DNA of 64,000 nucleotides, from assembly GCA_018806915.1 (NCBI GenBank), contig JAGKQI010000099.1:248001-312000 (forward strand), written 5' to 3'. Under the pieces are notes generated by a model. That model had not been told where the DNA came from. It saw nothing but the letters and a program-made list of their open reading frames with translations, and did not search any database. Numbering within the stretch: the stretch's first letter is position 1; each line of letters starts with the position of its first letter. The position numbers and the translations under genes are program-made. Shown here piece by piece: positions 30,521-42,700 of this stretch. This DNA is from Phytophthora colocasiae (lineage: Eukaryota > Oomycota > Peronosporomycetes > Peronosporales > Peronosporaceae).

Positions 30521-30869
30521 CAAGTCACAGATCCGTGTACGACACATAGTGTTTCTCACACGTCACATATGTAGCCAGTTGCTGGGCTGTTAGCTCAGAG
30601 CCACACATTGTATTTTGATTAGGATTTAGTATGTTAGATACTAAATCCGTTACATCTCAGGATTAGGGCAATACAATAAATAAAAATCAGTTTGCATTTT
30701 ACATAATTAGTGTTAGTTCCTTTATTATAGGGACACTGATTGTGAGAGTCCCGTATTTAGTGGACTACTTGGTTCTTGTATAGAACCGAAGGCTAGTGCC
30801 TTGCAAGCAGGACTCTACGAGTCAACCATACTTCCTCTGTGCCGTGCACACCTACGCAGCCCCGCTGCA
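30458..30869 (+). repeat. 3' LTR of gypsy copy 2
   Basis: It follows the purine tract GGTGGGGAGGG (30447-30457). Its 5' end has local changes (TGTATCGGTTACACGAGC), and it carries the 3'-type bases C at 30533 and T at 30829. It ends CCCCGCTGCA before AAAAT. Confidence 0.94.
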
Positions 30870-31177
30870 AAAATGAATCCACACCACAACCCTATCGGCG
30901 CAGATTCAACTCTGTCTAGCCCTTCGTATTGCTAGCATCGACATTGAAGTCCCACCAGCAGGTCCAAATAGACTGTGAAGTGTCAGTTGGCTAGATCAAG
31001 ACGAACGATGATGTTCAGTGGTTTTGGTCTATTGACTTGCTGCCAAGGCTGTTGGTTGGTGTGCAAGAGGTCATTCTTGACCCACCCGCAACTGAGCACC
31101 CTGTTTCAGCTTACACAAAACGTGAAAAGGTAAAAGTGACAAAGTGACAAAAGGTGCTCTGAAAAGGAACAAGTATA

Positions 31178-31248
31178 TGCGCCGCCGGGGAATCGAACTC
31201 GACCTCATCCGTGGGAGGGATGAATCCTAATCATTAGACCAACGGCGC
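31178..31248 (-). tRNA. tRNA-Gly(CCC), defective (G19A, T-arm damage)
   Basis: The T stem reads GGGG opposite CTCG after loss of one base and one change (AATCGAACTCGACC). The D loop is the G19A form. Confidence 0.7.
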
Positions 31249-31641
31249 GCCAGACATCTCCAATGTTCGCCCACAACAAACACCCACAAAAACAAAAACC
31301 AAAAAGACAAAAGAAAACAACCCAAAACCACCAAAACCACCAAAAACACACAAAACACAAAAACCACCAAAACGACTCGCAAAACACCAGAAACACCAAC
31401 CTGCAACGCGTACACTGTAAAGTCCTCGAGCAACTCCTCACACGGCATGCCCACAACACGCACTTGACGGACCAATAGTAGCACGCAACAGTAGTGTTCG
31501 TACATGTCCTCCAGTTTAACAGAGAGGTATCAGTCAGATGAGGTGGTGGCCTGGTCCGCAGGTCGAAGTGCATGAGTCCATTGAATAAAGGTGCGTGTAG
31601 CGCGAAAGAGAGTGGTGGGCCGAGCCACAGCTGGCAAAAGT

Positions 31642-31713
31642 TGCGCCGTCGGGGAATCGAACCCCGACCTCATCCTTGGAAGGGATGAATCCTAACCATT
31701 AGACCAACGGTGC
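31642..31713 (-). tRNA. tRNA-Gly(UCC), intact
   Basis: Consensus UCC body with T4 (AAAA at 31636-31639 on the plus strand). It is the only undamaged copy between 30.9 and 38.3 kb. Confidence 0.93.
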
Positions 31714-32509
31714 AGTCATTCATTACAAACACACACATACGCCCACAAAACAAACACACACATACGCCCACAAAACAAACACACACATACTCACACACAC
31801 ATACTCACACAAAACATCCACCACACAAAACAACCCACGACGACGCCATTCTGCGCTTTCGACCTTTCGACCCTGCTCGCAACTCTTTCGTTGATTGGTG
31901 TACACCTATCACATCGGCTCTCATGAATCACACATAGCCTTCGGACACAAACATATATCACATTCACACCATCACTAGACGATGAAGACGAGAAACTGCG
32001 TTCGTAGAAATCGATTTGATGGAAGAGCGTGGTCACTTTGATGTCGAACGGGCAATCGTTTTGACGAGTATCAATTGCATCGCGCAACTAGCAGCTCGAC
32101 CTGGATATCACTTGACTTGCCATTGCGCTTTGCCGCGCAGTCACTTTTTCCTAAAGTGACGGAGACATGCTTGCCAGAGTACCACGGGCTAGTGGACCAA
32201 AATGAATCCACACCACAACCCTATCGGCGCAGATTCAACTCTGTCTAGCCCTTCGTATTGCTAGCATCGACATTGAAGTCCCACCAGCAGGTCCAAATAG
32301 ACTGTGAAGTGTCAGTTGGCTAGATCAAGACGAACGATGATGTTCAGTGGTTTTGGTCTATTGACTTGCTGTCAAGGCTGTTGGTTGGTGTGCAAGAGGT
32401 CATTCTTGACCCACCCGCAACTGAGCACCCTGTTTCAGCTTACACAAAACGTGAAAAGGTAAAAGTGACAAAGTGACAAAAGGTGCTCTGAAAAGGAACA
32501 AGTAAGGCG

Positions 32510-32583
32510 TGCGCCGCCGGGGAATCGAACCCCGACCTCATCCGTGGGAGTGGATGAATCCTAATCATTAGGACCAACGGCGC
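32510..32583 (-). tRNA. tRNA-Gly(CCC), defective (two insertions)
   Basis: This is 74 nt, with an extra base in the anticodon arm (GTGGGAGTGG) and one next to the D arm (TTAGGACC). It is the G19A form. Confidence 0.7.
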
Positions 32584-32981
32584 GCCAGACATCTCCAATG
32601 TTCGCCCACAACAAACACCCCACAAAACCAAACCCTAAAAGACATACGAAAACAACCCAAACGACCAAAACCACCAAAACCACCTAAACCACCAAAAACC
32701 ACCAAAACGACTCGCAAAAACACCAGAAACACCAACCTGCAACGCGTACACTGTAAAGTCCTCGAGCAACTCCTCACACGGCATGCCCACAACACGCACT
32801 TGACGGACCAATAGTAGCACGCAACAGTAGTGTTCGTACATGTCCTCCAGTTTAACAGAGAGGTATCAGTCAGATGAGGTGGTGGCCTGGTCCGCAGGTC
32901 GAAGTGCATGAGTCCATTGAATAAAGGTGCGTGTAGCGCGAAAGAGAGTGGTGGGCCGAGCCACAGCTGGCAAAGAGAAGC

Positions 32982-33054
32982 TGCGCCGTCGGGGAATCGA
33001 ACCCCGACCTCATCCTTGGAAGGGATGAATCCTAACCATTAGACCAACGGGTGC
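32982..33054 (-). tRNA. tRNA-Gly(UCC), defective (acceptor insertion, no terminator)
   Basis: An extra G in the 5' acceptor strand (ACGGGTGC) makes it 73 nt. The 3' flank reads GGCAAAGAGAAGC on the plus strand, so the T4 terminator is gone. Confidence 0.7.
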
Positions 33055-33672
33055 AGCTTCATTCATTACAAACACACACATACGCCTGCCACAAACAAAC
33101 AACACACACATACGCACACAAACAAAACACTGTTTACACATACTGTCAGCCAAAAACAAAACAAACACACACACACATACTCGCCACAAAACATACCACC
33201 ACACAAAACAACCCACGACGACGCCATTCTGCGCTTTCGACCTTCGACCTTTCGACCTTTCGACCTTCGACCTTTCTTGACCTTTCTGACCTTCTTGACC
33301 TTCTTGACCTTCGACCTTTCGACCTTTCTGACCTGCTCTCCGCAACTCTTTCGTTGATTGGTGTACACCTATCACATCGGCTCTCATGAATCACACATAG
33401 CCTTCGGACACAAAAACATATATCACATTCACAATTCATCACTAGACGATGAAGACGAGAAACTGCGTTCGTAGAAATCGATTTGATGGAAGAGCGTGGT
33501 CACTTTGATGTCGAACAGGCAATCGTTTTGACGAGTATCAATTGCATCGCACAACTGGCAGCTCGACCTGGATATCACTTGACTTGCCACGCTTTTGCCG
33601 CAGTCACTTTTTCCTAAAGTGACGGAGACATGCTTGCCAGCGTACCACATTGGTGGCTAGTGGACCAAAAAT

Positions 33673-34072
33673 TGTAACGGGGTTACACGGCGCTGCGCGC
33701 CTTGGCTAATGAGTGTGGTATACACCATCGGAGTCACAAGTCACAGATCCGTGTACGACACATAGTGTTTCTCACACGTCACATATGTAGCCAGTTGCTG
33801 GCTGTTAGCTCAAACCACACATTGCATTTGATTGGGGTTTAGTATATTAGATACAAATCCGTTACATTCAGGATTGAAGACAATACAATAAATAAAAATC
33901 AGTTTGCATTTTATAATTAGTGTTAGTTCCTTTATTATAGGGACACTGATTGTGAGAGTCCCGTATTTAGTGGACTACTTGGTTCTTGTATGGGACCGAA
34001 GGCTAGTGCCTTGCAAGCAGGACTCTACGAGTCAGCCATGCTTCCCTCATGCATTTTTCATTAACACCAGCA
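33673..34072 (+). repeat. Solo LTR, decayed (copy S2)
   Basis: It starts TGTAACGGGGTTACA after CCAAAAAT, at the usual unit position, and ends near CAGCA before AATGAATCC. The last 50 bp are replaced (CATTTTTCATTAACACC) and many single-base changes occur. Where readable the diagnostic bases are 3'-type (GATCCG, CCATGC). Confidence 0.85.
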
Positions 34073-34396
34073 AATGAATCCACACCACAACCCTATCGGC
34101 GCAGATTCAACCTTCTGTCTAGCCCTCTTCGTATTGCTAGCATCGACATTTAACGAAGTCCCACCAGCAGGTCCAAATAGACCGTGAAGTGTCAGCTGGC
34201 TAGATCAAGACGAACGATGATGTTCAGTGGTTTTGGTCTATTGACTTGCTGCCAAGGCTTTCGTTGGATTTGGTGTGCAAGAGGTCATTCTTGACCCACT
34301 ACCGCAACTGAGCACTCCTGTTTCAGCTTACACAAAACGTGAAAATTAAAAGTGACAAAGTGACAAAAGGTGCTCTGAAAAGGAACAAGTAAGGCG

Positions 34397-34470
34397 TGCG
34401 CCGTCGGGGAATCGAACCCCGACCTCAATGCCGTAGGAGGGATGAATCCTAATCATTAGACCAACGGCGC
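34397..34470 (-). pseudogene. tRNA-Gly(CCC) pseudogene
   Basis: The anticodon stem is disrupted (GACCTCAATGCCGTAGGAGG) and the acceptor 3' strand has one change. It has the G19A D loop and is 74 nt long. Confidence 0.75.
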
Positions 34471-34907
34471 GCCAGACATCTCCAATGTTCGGCCCACAAC
34501 AAACACCCACAAAACCAAAACCCTAAAAGACATCTACGAAAACAACCCAAAACGACTCAAAACCACCAAAACCACCAAAACCACCAAAAAACCACCAAAA
34601 CGACCTTCCGCAAAAAAAAACACCAGAAACACCAACCTGCAACGCGTACACTGTAAAAGTCCTCGAGCAACTCCTCACACGGCATGCCACTTCCACAACA
34701 CGCACTTGACGGGACTCAATAGTAGCACGCAACAGTAGTGTTCGGTACATGTCCCTCCAGTTTAACAGAGAGGTATCAGTCAGATGAGGTGGTGGCCTGT
34801 GGTCCCGCAGGTCGAAGTGCATGAGTCCATTGGAATAAAGGTGCGTGTAGCGCGAAAGAGAGTGGTGCTGGCTGGAGCATGTCTCTCCCGTCACAGCTAG
34901 GCAAAGT

Positions 34908-34983
34908 TGCGCTGTCGGGGGAATCGAAAGCGTGACTCACAGTCCTTGGAAGGGATGAATCCTAACCATTAGACCAACGGTGC
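34908..34983 (-). pseudogene. tRNA-Gly(UCC) pseudogene
   Basis: The T arm is destroyed (GGGGGAATCGAAAGCGTGAC). The anticodon loop CTTCCAA and the D arm are still recognisable. Only three T follow. Confidence 0.75.
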
Positions 34984-35918
34984 AGTCATTCAATACAAAA
35001 ACACACACATACGCCCACAAAAACATCACACATACAATCACCACACAAACAAACACACACATACCACACAAACAAAACACATCACATACTCACACAAACA
35101 ACTTCACCACAAACAACCCACTAGACAGGACGAGCTGCTGGTTGCACGTGCAATTGATACGCTCGTCACTTCGATTGCCCTTTCGACATCGACCGTGACC
35201 GCTCTTCTTTCGACCTTTCTACTTGAACCTTTCAGTTTCTCGTCAACTCTTCATCGTCTAGTGATTGGTGTACACCTATCACATCGGCTCGCGAATCGCT
35301 ACATCGAGCCTTCGGACACAAACAATATATCACATTCACACCATCACTAGACGATGACATATAGTGTTTGTGTCGAGAAACTGCTGCCCGTGGAAATCGA
35401 TTTGATGGGAAGAGCGTGGTCACTTTGATGGGTCGAACAGGCAATCAACGAAAATCAGTTTTGACGAGTATCACCTGCATCGCACAACCAGCAGCTCGAC
35501 TCCGATATCACTTGATCACTAATGCTTTTGCCGGGCAGTCACTTTTCCTAAAGTGACGGAGACATGTTTGCCAGCCGTACTACAGGCTAGTGGGACCAAA
35601 AATGAATCTACACCACAACCCTATCGGCGCAGATTCAACTCTGTCTAGCCCTTCGTATTGCTAGTATCGACATTGAAGTCCCACCAGCAGGTCCAAATAG
35701 GGACTGTCGAAGTGTCGAAAGGTCGCTAGATCGAAAGATGAACGATGATGTTCAGTGGTTTTGGTCTATTGACTTGCTGCCAAGGCTGTTGGTTGGTGCA
35801 AGAGGTCATTTCTTGACCCACTCCGCAACTGAGCACCCTGTTTCAGCTTACACAAAACGTGAAAAGGTAAAAGTGACAAAGTGACAAAAGGTGCTCTGAA
35901 AAGGAACAAGTATAGGCG

Positions 35919-35988
35919 TGCGCCGCCAGAATCGAACCCCGACCTCATCCGTGGGAGTGGATGAATCTAATCATTAGACCAACGGCGC
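35919..35988 (-). pseudogene. tRNA-Gly(CCC) pseudogene
   Basis: The T stem lost three bases (CGCCAGAATCG), one base is inserted in the anticodon arm (GTGGGAGTGG) and one lost nearby. The first two changes recur at 48102-48172, showing shared ancestry. Confidence 0.75.
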
Positions 35989-36379
35989 GCCAGACATCTC
36001 CAATGTTCGCCCACAACAAACACCCACAAAACCAAACCCTAAAAGACATACGAAAACAACCCAAAACCACCAAAACCACCAAAACCACCAAAACCACCAA
36101 AACCACCAAAACGACTCGCAAAAACACCAGAAACACTAACCTGCAACGCGTACACTGTAAAGTCCTCGAGCAACTCCTCACACGGCATGCCCACAACACG
36201 CACTTGACGGACCAATAGTAGCACGCAACAGTAGTGTTCGTACATGTCTCCAGTTTAACAGAGAGGTATCAGTCAGATGAGGTGGTGGCCTGGTCCGCAG
36301 GTCGAAGTGCATGAGTCCATTGAATAAAGGTGCGTGTAGCGCGAAAGAGAGTGGTGGGCCGAGCCACAGCTGGCAAAGT

Positions 36380-36451
36380 TGCGCCGTCGGGGAATCGAAC
36401 CCCGACCTCATCCTGGAAGGGATGAATCCTAACCATTAGACCACCCGGTGC
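36380..36451 (-). pseudogene. tRNA-Gly(UCC) pseudogene
   Basis: One base is lost in the anticodon loop (CCTGGAAGG) and the acceptor-D junction reads CCACCCGG. Only three T follow the gene. Confidence 0.75.
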
Positions 36452-37245
36452 AGTCATTCATTACAAACACACACATACGCCCACAAAAACACACACATAC
36501 TCACACAAAACAAACACACACATACTCACACAAAACAAACACACACACAAAACAACCACCACACAAAACAACCCACGATTTGACGCCATTCTGCGCTTTC
36601 TGACCTTTCTGACCCTGCTCGCAACTCTTTCGTTGATTGGTGTACACCCATCACATCGGCTCTCATGAATCACACATAGCCTTCGGACACAAACATATAT
36701 CACATTCACACCATCACTAGACGATGAAGACGAGAAACTGCGTTCGTGGAAATCGATTTGATGGAAGAGCGTGGTCACTTTGATGTCGAACAGGCAATCG
36801 TTTTGACGAGTATCAATTGCATCGCACAACTAGCAGCTCGACCTGATATCACTTGACTTGCCACGCTTTGCCGCAGTCACTTTTTCCTAAAGTGACGGAG
36901 ACATGCTTGCCAGCGTACCACAGGCTAGTGGACCAAAATGAATCCACACCACAACCCTATCGGCGCAGATTCAACTCTGTCTAGCCCTTCGTATTGCTAG
37001 CATCGACATTGAAGTCCCACCAGTAGGTCCAAATAGACTGTGAAGTGTCAGTTGGCTAGATCAAGACGAACGATGATGTTCAGTGGTTTGGTCTATTGAC
37101 TTGTACTACCAAGGCTGTTGGTTGGTGTGCAAGAGGTCATTCTTGACCCACTCGCAACTGAGCACCCTGTTTCAGCTTACACAAACGTGAAAAGGTAAAA
37201 GTGACAAAGTGACAAAAGGTGCTCTGAAAAGGAACAAGTAAGGCG

Positions 37246-37319
37246 TGCGCCGCCGGGGAATCGAACCTCCTGACCTCATCCGTGGGAGGGATGAATCCTA
37301 ATCATTAGACCAACGGCGC
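37246..37319 (-). pseudogene. tRNA-Gly(CCC) pseudogene
   Basis: The T stem carries insertions (GAACCTCCTGACC), including one T inside the former CpG. It is the G19A form, 74 nt. Confidence 0.72.
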
Positions 37320-37686
37320 GCCAGACATCTCCAATGTTCGCCCACAACAAACACCCACAAAACCAAACCCTAAAAGACATACGAAAACAACCCAAAACGA
37401 CCAAAACGACCAAAACCACCTAAACCACCAAAACCACCAAAACGACTCGCAAAAAACACCAGAAACACCAACCTGCAACGCGTACACTGTAAAAGTCCTC
37501 GAGCAACTCCTCACACGGCATGCCCACAACACGCACTTGACGGACCAATAGTAGCACGCAACAGTAGTGTTCGTACATGTCCTCCAGTTTAACAGAGAGG
37601 TATCAGTCAGATGAGGTGGTGGCCTGGTCCGCAGGTCGAAGTGCATGAGTCCATTGAATAAAGGTGCGTGTAGCGCGAAAGAGAGT

Positions 37687-37758
37687 GGCGCCGTCGGGGA
37701 ATCAAACCCCGACCTCATCCTTGGAAGGGATGAATCCTAACCATTAGACCAACGGTGC
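37687..37758 (-). pseudogene. tRNA-Gly(UCC) with deleted 3' flank
   Basis: The T loop is the C56U form. About 26 bp of 3' flank are missing (GAGAGTGGCGCC), which removes A73 and the T4 terminator. Confidence 0.78.
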
Positions 37759-38285
37759 AGTCATTCATTACAAACACACATACGCCCACAAAAAAAAACA
37801 CACACATACTCACACAAAACAAACACACACATACTCACACAAAACAAACACACATACTCACACAAAACAAATCCACCACACAAAAACAACCCACGACGAC
37901 GCCATTCTGCGCTGACCTTTCTGACCTTTCGACCTTTCGACCTTTCGACCTTTCTGACCCTGCTCGCAACTCTTTCGTTGATTGGTGTACACCTATCACA
38001 TCGGCTCTCATGAATCACACATAGCCTTCGGACACAAACATATATCACATTCACACCATCACTAGACGATGAAGACGAGAAACTGCGTTCGTGGAAATCG
38101 ATTTGATGGAAGAGCGTGGTCACTTTGATGTCGAACAGGCAATCGTTTTGACGAGTATCAATTGCATCGCACAACTAGCAGTTCGACCTGGATATCACTT
38201 GACTTGCCACGCTTTTGCCGCAGTCACTTTTCCTAAAGTGACGGAGACATGCTTGCCAGCGTACCACAGGCTAGTGGACCAAAAT

Positions 38286-38701
38286 TGTATCACGTTACAC
38301 GGCGCTGCGCGCCTTGGCTACAATAGGTGTGGTATACACCATCCAGGTCACAAGTCACAGATTCGTGTACGACATAGTGTTTCTCACACGTCACATATGT
38401 AGCCAGTTGCTGGCTGTTAGCTCAGAGCCACACATTGCATTTTGATTAGGATTTAGTATGTTAGATACTAAATCCAAGTTACATTCAGGATTGAAGGCAA
38501 CACAATAAATAAAAATCAGTTTGCATTTTACATAATTAGTGTTAGTTCCTTTATTATAGGGACACTGATTGTGAGAGTCCTGGTATTTAGTGGACTACTT
38601 GGTTCTTGTATAGGAACCGAAGGCTAGTGCCTTGCAAGCAGGGACTCTACGAGTCAACCAAACTTCCTCTGTGCCGTGCACACCTACGCAGCCCCGCTGC
38701 A
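38286..38701 (+). repeat. 5' LTR of gypsy copy 3
   Basis: This 416-bp LTR starts TGTATCACGTTACA (changed from TGTAACGGGG) and ends CCCCGCTGCA. It carries the 5'-type bases T at 38363 and A at 38661. Confidence 0.93.
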
Positions 38702-38755
38702 CCTAGTAGCACTTGTATCCAAATCTCCTGAGTTGAAGACTGTTTCTCTGTGAGA

Positions 38756-39710
38756 ATGGGAGCCAGAAGCATACGCTCACTTGACTCCGAGTCAGCGGGA
38801 CACGCTAACAAGCTTACGTCCTTGCTGGGCCCTGCATGGCGCACATTGCGTCCTGGGCCGGAGGCCGTCAACGCGCGCCTGGAGGCATTTGCCTCGTACG
38901 AGAACGCTCGTTGAGCACATTCAGCGTAATGTAAAAGGAGTTAATCCCGCTCCGAGAGCTAAGCCCGTCACGCTCAGCGTGAAGACCTTTCACGGGCACG
39001 AAGGAGAGAACCTCCTATTGTGGACCCGAGAGGCCGAAATGGCCATGGGGGCCGCTATGTTCAGTTGGAAGGCCAACGCGTGGCGTTCGCCATCTCTAAG
39101 CTCGAAGGAGCACGAGAATGGACGCCTTGACGTCTGGGACGTCGGTAGAAATGGCCTTCCCCACTTGGGGTGAGCTTAAGGCCAAGCTTACGCAAGTGTT
39201 TGCTCCACCTAACCAGGCGTATCGCGTGCGGTCACGCTTCGCTTGCCGACAGGGCAAGAAGGACCTGGTGGACTATGTCCAAGAGCTGCGCACGCTCATT
39301 GCCGGCATGGCTGCCGATCTTCTACCTGAGGTGGTCACCGTGACTATCTTCATGGAAGGTCTGAGAGCTGGCGTGGCCAGGACGGAGGCATTCCGTCAGA
39401 ATCCTCGCACCTTCGAGGACGCTGTTAGCGTGGCATTGAATGCTGAACACAACTTTAAGTTGTCGAGGGTCGGTGCTAACAGCACAGGGTCCGGGGGACC
39501 CGAGTCATGGACCTCAGCTATGCTGAAGATGAAGTAGCCGAGCTACGAGCTGCGGTGCAGCGTATGAGCACTCGTCGGTGCTACACGTGGTAGTCCCACA
39601 CACCTGAGGTCTAACTGCCCTCTGCGCAAAGAGCGCGCCGGCCAGACTGGTCGCAACTGCCGCGGGTCCCGCTTCGGGCTCTGCCAGGAAATGACGGCTC
39701 AGACGCGGGC
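38756..39710 (+). pseudogene. gag: Gag, frameshifted, gypsy copy 3
   Basis: The ATG at 38756 is followed at once by an extra G. The capsid block from WGELKAKL to the [20 protein letters not shown] stretch is open (about 39118-39537). The knuckle lost bases (CTACACGTGGTAG), removing the second Cys codon. Confidence 0.85.
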
Positions 39711-42700
39711 GGTCTACTGGGGAAGAACTGAGTTCTGCAGTGCGTGAGAGGCACTGGGGCTCAGCCCCGAAGAGCTCCGTGCTCTTGAACACGGAACGTG
39801 AGCAAGCAGGGCTTGCTGGTCGTCCATGTGTGACGTGAAGGGCTTCTGAGAAGCCGTGGATCGTGTTGATCGATTCAGGAGCGTCTGGCGACTACGTCAG
39901 ACGCTCCACCGTTGAGGGTAGTCAGCAATATGCTGAGGCTTCGAGCGCGAAGAGGTGACGCTTTCACTGTCCGTCTAGCGACGGGCGTCCGTGTCACGGC
40001 AGCCAAGGTCCCCATGGACCTACGGCTGAAGTTCCTGACTTCGACAGCGTAGAACGCTGCTTGGTCTTGGACCTGGATTCGAGGTACGACCTCATCCTGG
40101 TATGGCGTGGCTGGAGCGCCACGAGCCATGGATTGACTGGAGGTCGAAGACCTTAGGTGCTACGCACTTCTCTCCTAGTGGAGCTTTGGCGAGTCATGAA
40201 CCCACCTCTGCTAGGGAAGCAGAAGCGCTATTGGCGCGAGCATCGAGCCGAGTCGGCTATGATGCAGTCGGTGTGTCCGAGTTAGTGGACAGCACCGATA
40301 GCGAGGACCGCAGTCCTGTTGAGCGCGTAGCGCTGCTGACAGTGAGTCAACGTGTGGGCAAAGCTCACGTAACCCCTGTGGGGCGGCACGTACCCCGTCG
40401 AGTGATACTGGTCGTGGACCAAGTCGATCGCTGAGTGTCTCTGACACCTGGACCTGTTACGGTCATTGATTGTGCAGCGGCACGTACCCGCTGAGCGGCA
40501 TCGGTCGTCGACCGAGTGGATCGCTGAGTGTCTCTGACACTGGGCCGAGAGGCCGAAACTTGTGCGACGGCACGTACTCCCTGTCGAGTAGACGCTCTTC
40601 GGCTAGGCGACGGCGTAAGGCCCTTCGGGCGAGACGCTCTGCGTCTGAGTCATCCGTGACGTCAAGTGCCGACGCACCGGAGGGCTGTGGTGAGCAGCTA
40701 TACACTCTGGTTGATGGAGTGGGCGGCAGTGCCGAAGGCAGTGTCCTGCTGGACGACTTGCCGGCGTTGACAAGCTCCCTGAGCTAGAGGAGATGTCCTT
40801 CGCCGACTTTGGCGATGCCTTGAAGGCTGGCGAACTCGCCGAGGTGGTCATCGTTCGACCTGGAGGAGGAGTTAAACTCGTCGTCCCTCGTTGACGAGTC
40901 CGTCTTGGCCGAAGTCAAGAAGGCGTTGAACGCCAGGAGTGGATCGGAGATCCTCAAGAAGAATCCCTCGGATCCCTTCTACTCCTTGTTGAAGGGAATA
41001 TGGAGACGTTGTCTCGAAGGAACCACCGAGTGGCCTGCCTCCTGACCGAGGCGTTCGTCATGAGATCGACTTAGTTCCCGGAACTAAATGCTGCGTGACC
41101 CGGCAGTGGCCTCTTCCTAAAGAGCAATGCGACGTCATTGACGCCTTCTTCCGTGCGAAGCACGCGGCGGGTCTCGTGCGCGAGAGCAAGTCTCCGCACT
41201 CCGCGCCAACGTTCTGTGTCAGAAAGCCGAATGGCAAGTGGCGTATCGTTCACGCTTTTAACAAGCTCAACGCTGCCACGATTCCGGCGCAGACGCCGAT
41301 TCCTAGGAAGGATGTTCTTTCAGAACAACATGGTGGGTTGCACCATGTACAGTGCGCTCGACTTAGTCGATGGGTACTATCAGCTGCTCATGCGAGCTAG
41401 TGATATTCCGCTTACAGCGGTGAGCACCCCGGAGCGGTATGCTCTGGGAGTGGCTCGTCATGCCCCCCCAAGGGCTCTCGAATGCGCCTGCAACGTTCAA
41501 TCGTCTAGTGACGCAGCTGTTCAGGCCCCTGCGGGATCATTCGCACAGACGTACTTTTGACGACGTGTTCGTCCACAGTCAGGCCTGAACACGGCAAGAC
41601 TGACGTTGAGGTGGAACACGTGAGAGCTGATTGTACGCCAACGCAGACAAGTGCGTCTTTGGCGCGAAGAAACTCCCCTCCTAGGGTGCTTCATTGGGAA
41701 GCATGGCCTTCGTGCTGATCCAGCAAAGGTCAAGGCCATTGTGGATTGGCCGGTTCCCTTGAACCAGAAGGACTTGCGTAAGTGGCTGGGCTTGGCCAAC
41801 TACTTGCACAAGTATAGCGAGAACTACGCTGAGTTGGCTCGGCCACTGACGGATCTCCTTAAGAAGGATGCCGAGTGGGTATGGCGTGCCGAGCACGAGA
41901 ATGCGTTCACTTGTATCAAGGATAGCCTGCTTCAGGCACCGATACTGGCGTTGCCAGACCCCGCACGTCCGTTTATCGTCGTCTGTGACGCCTCGGACTT
42001 TGCCATCGGCAGTGCTTTGCTACAAGCGGACGCCGAAGGGCGCGAACGCGTCATTGCGTTTGAGTCTCGGCAGCTCATCATGACAAGGAGCTACTTGCGA
42101 TGAAGTACGCTCTCGTCAAATTCAGGGTTCACCTGCTCGGCTCCAAGCCGTTTGTGATCTACACGGATCATGCGTCACTACGCACAGCGACGCAGTCGCC
42201 TCACCTCTCGCAGAGGATGGCCCGATGGCTCTCCTTCTTTGCGGAGTATAACTTCGAGGTGAAGTACAAGCCTGGAAGGCAGAACGTCCTCGCTGACGCG
42301 TTATCACGTCGCCCGGACTATGAGTTATCTCATGTCACCTCGGTGACGTCGTCCGTGACGGACATGGTTCGAGCAGCGTACGCTCAGGACGACTCTTGTG
42401 TCGCGCTGCTTCAAGCTCTAGGGAGCGATGAGTTTAAGGACTCAAAGGTGACTCTGTCACGACGCCTAAAGGCGAGACTCCAACGCTATAGCCTGGGAGG
42501 CGGTCTGCTGTACTACAGCACGGGTCAGGATGACCCACCACGTGTGGTGGTTCCTCACGATGAGGACCTGAAGTATCGTATCCTCTATGAGGCCCACGAC
42601 ACGCCCACAAGCGGCCACCTCGGTCACGAGAAGACCTACGGCTCGGTGAGCTCCATGTACTGGTGGCCGAAGATGTACAAGTGGGTCAGCACATATGTGC

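Larger units (their letters stand above)
23079..30869 (+). mobile_element. Ty3/gypsy chromodomain LTR retrotransposon, copy 2
   Basis: This 7,791-bp element lies on the plus strand between AAAAT target duplications (23074-23078 and 30870-30874), at the same unit position as copies 1 and 3. It has the same gene order as copy 1, with an intact frameshift signal. Gag has at least three indels and pol at least six breaks, including a 25-nt deletion just after the RT catalytic motif that copy 3 shares. The copy is dead as assembled. Confidence 0.96.
30870..38285 (-). repeat. Tandem tRNA-Gly array, minus orientation, decayed section
   Basis: About five units lie between gypsy copies 2 and 3. Divergence is far higher than elsewhere, especially 32950-35800, where short insertions and rearranged octamer and minisatellite tracts occur. 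A decayed solo LTR is included. All ten tRNA copies here except 31642-31713 carry damage. No protein gene is supported. Confidence 0.92.
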
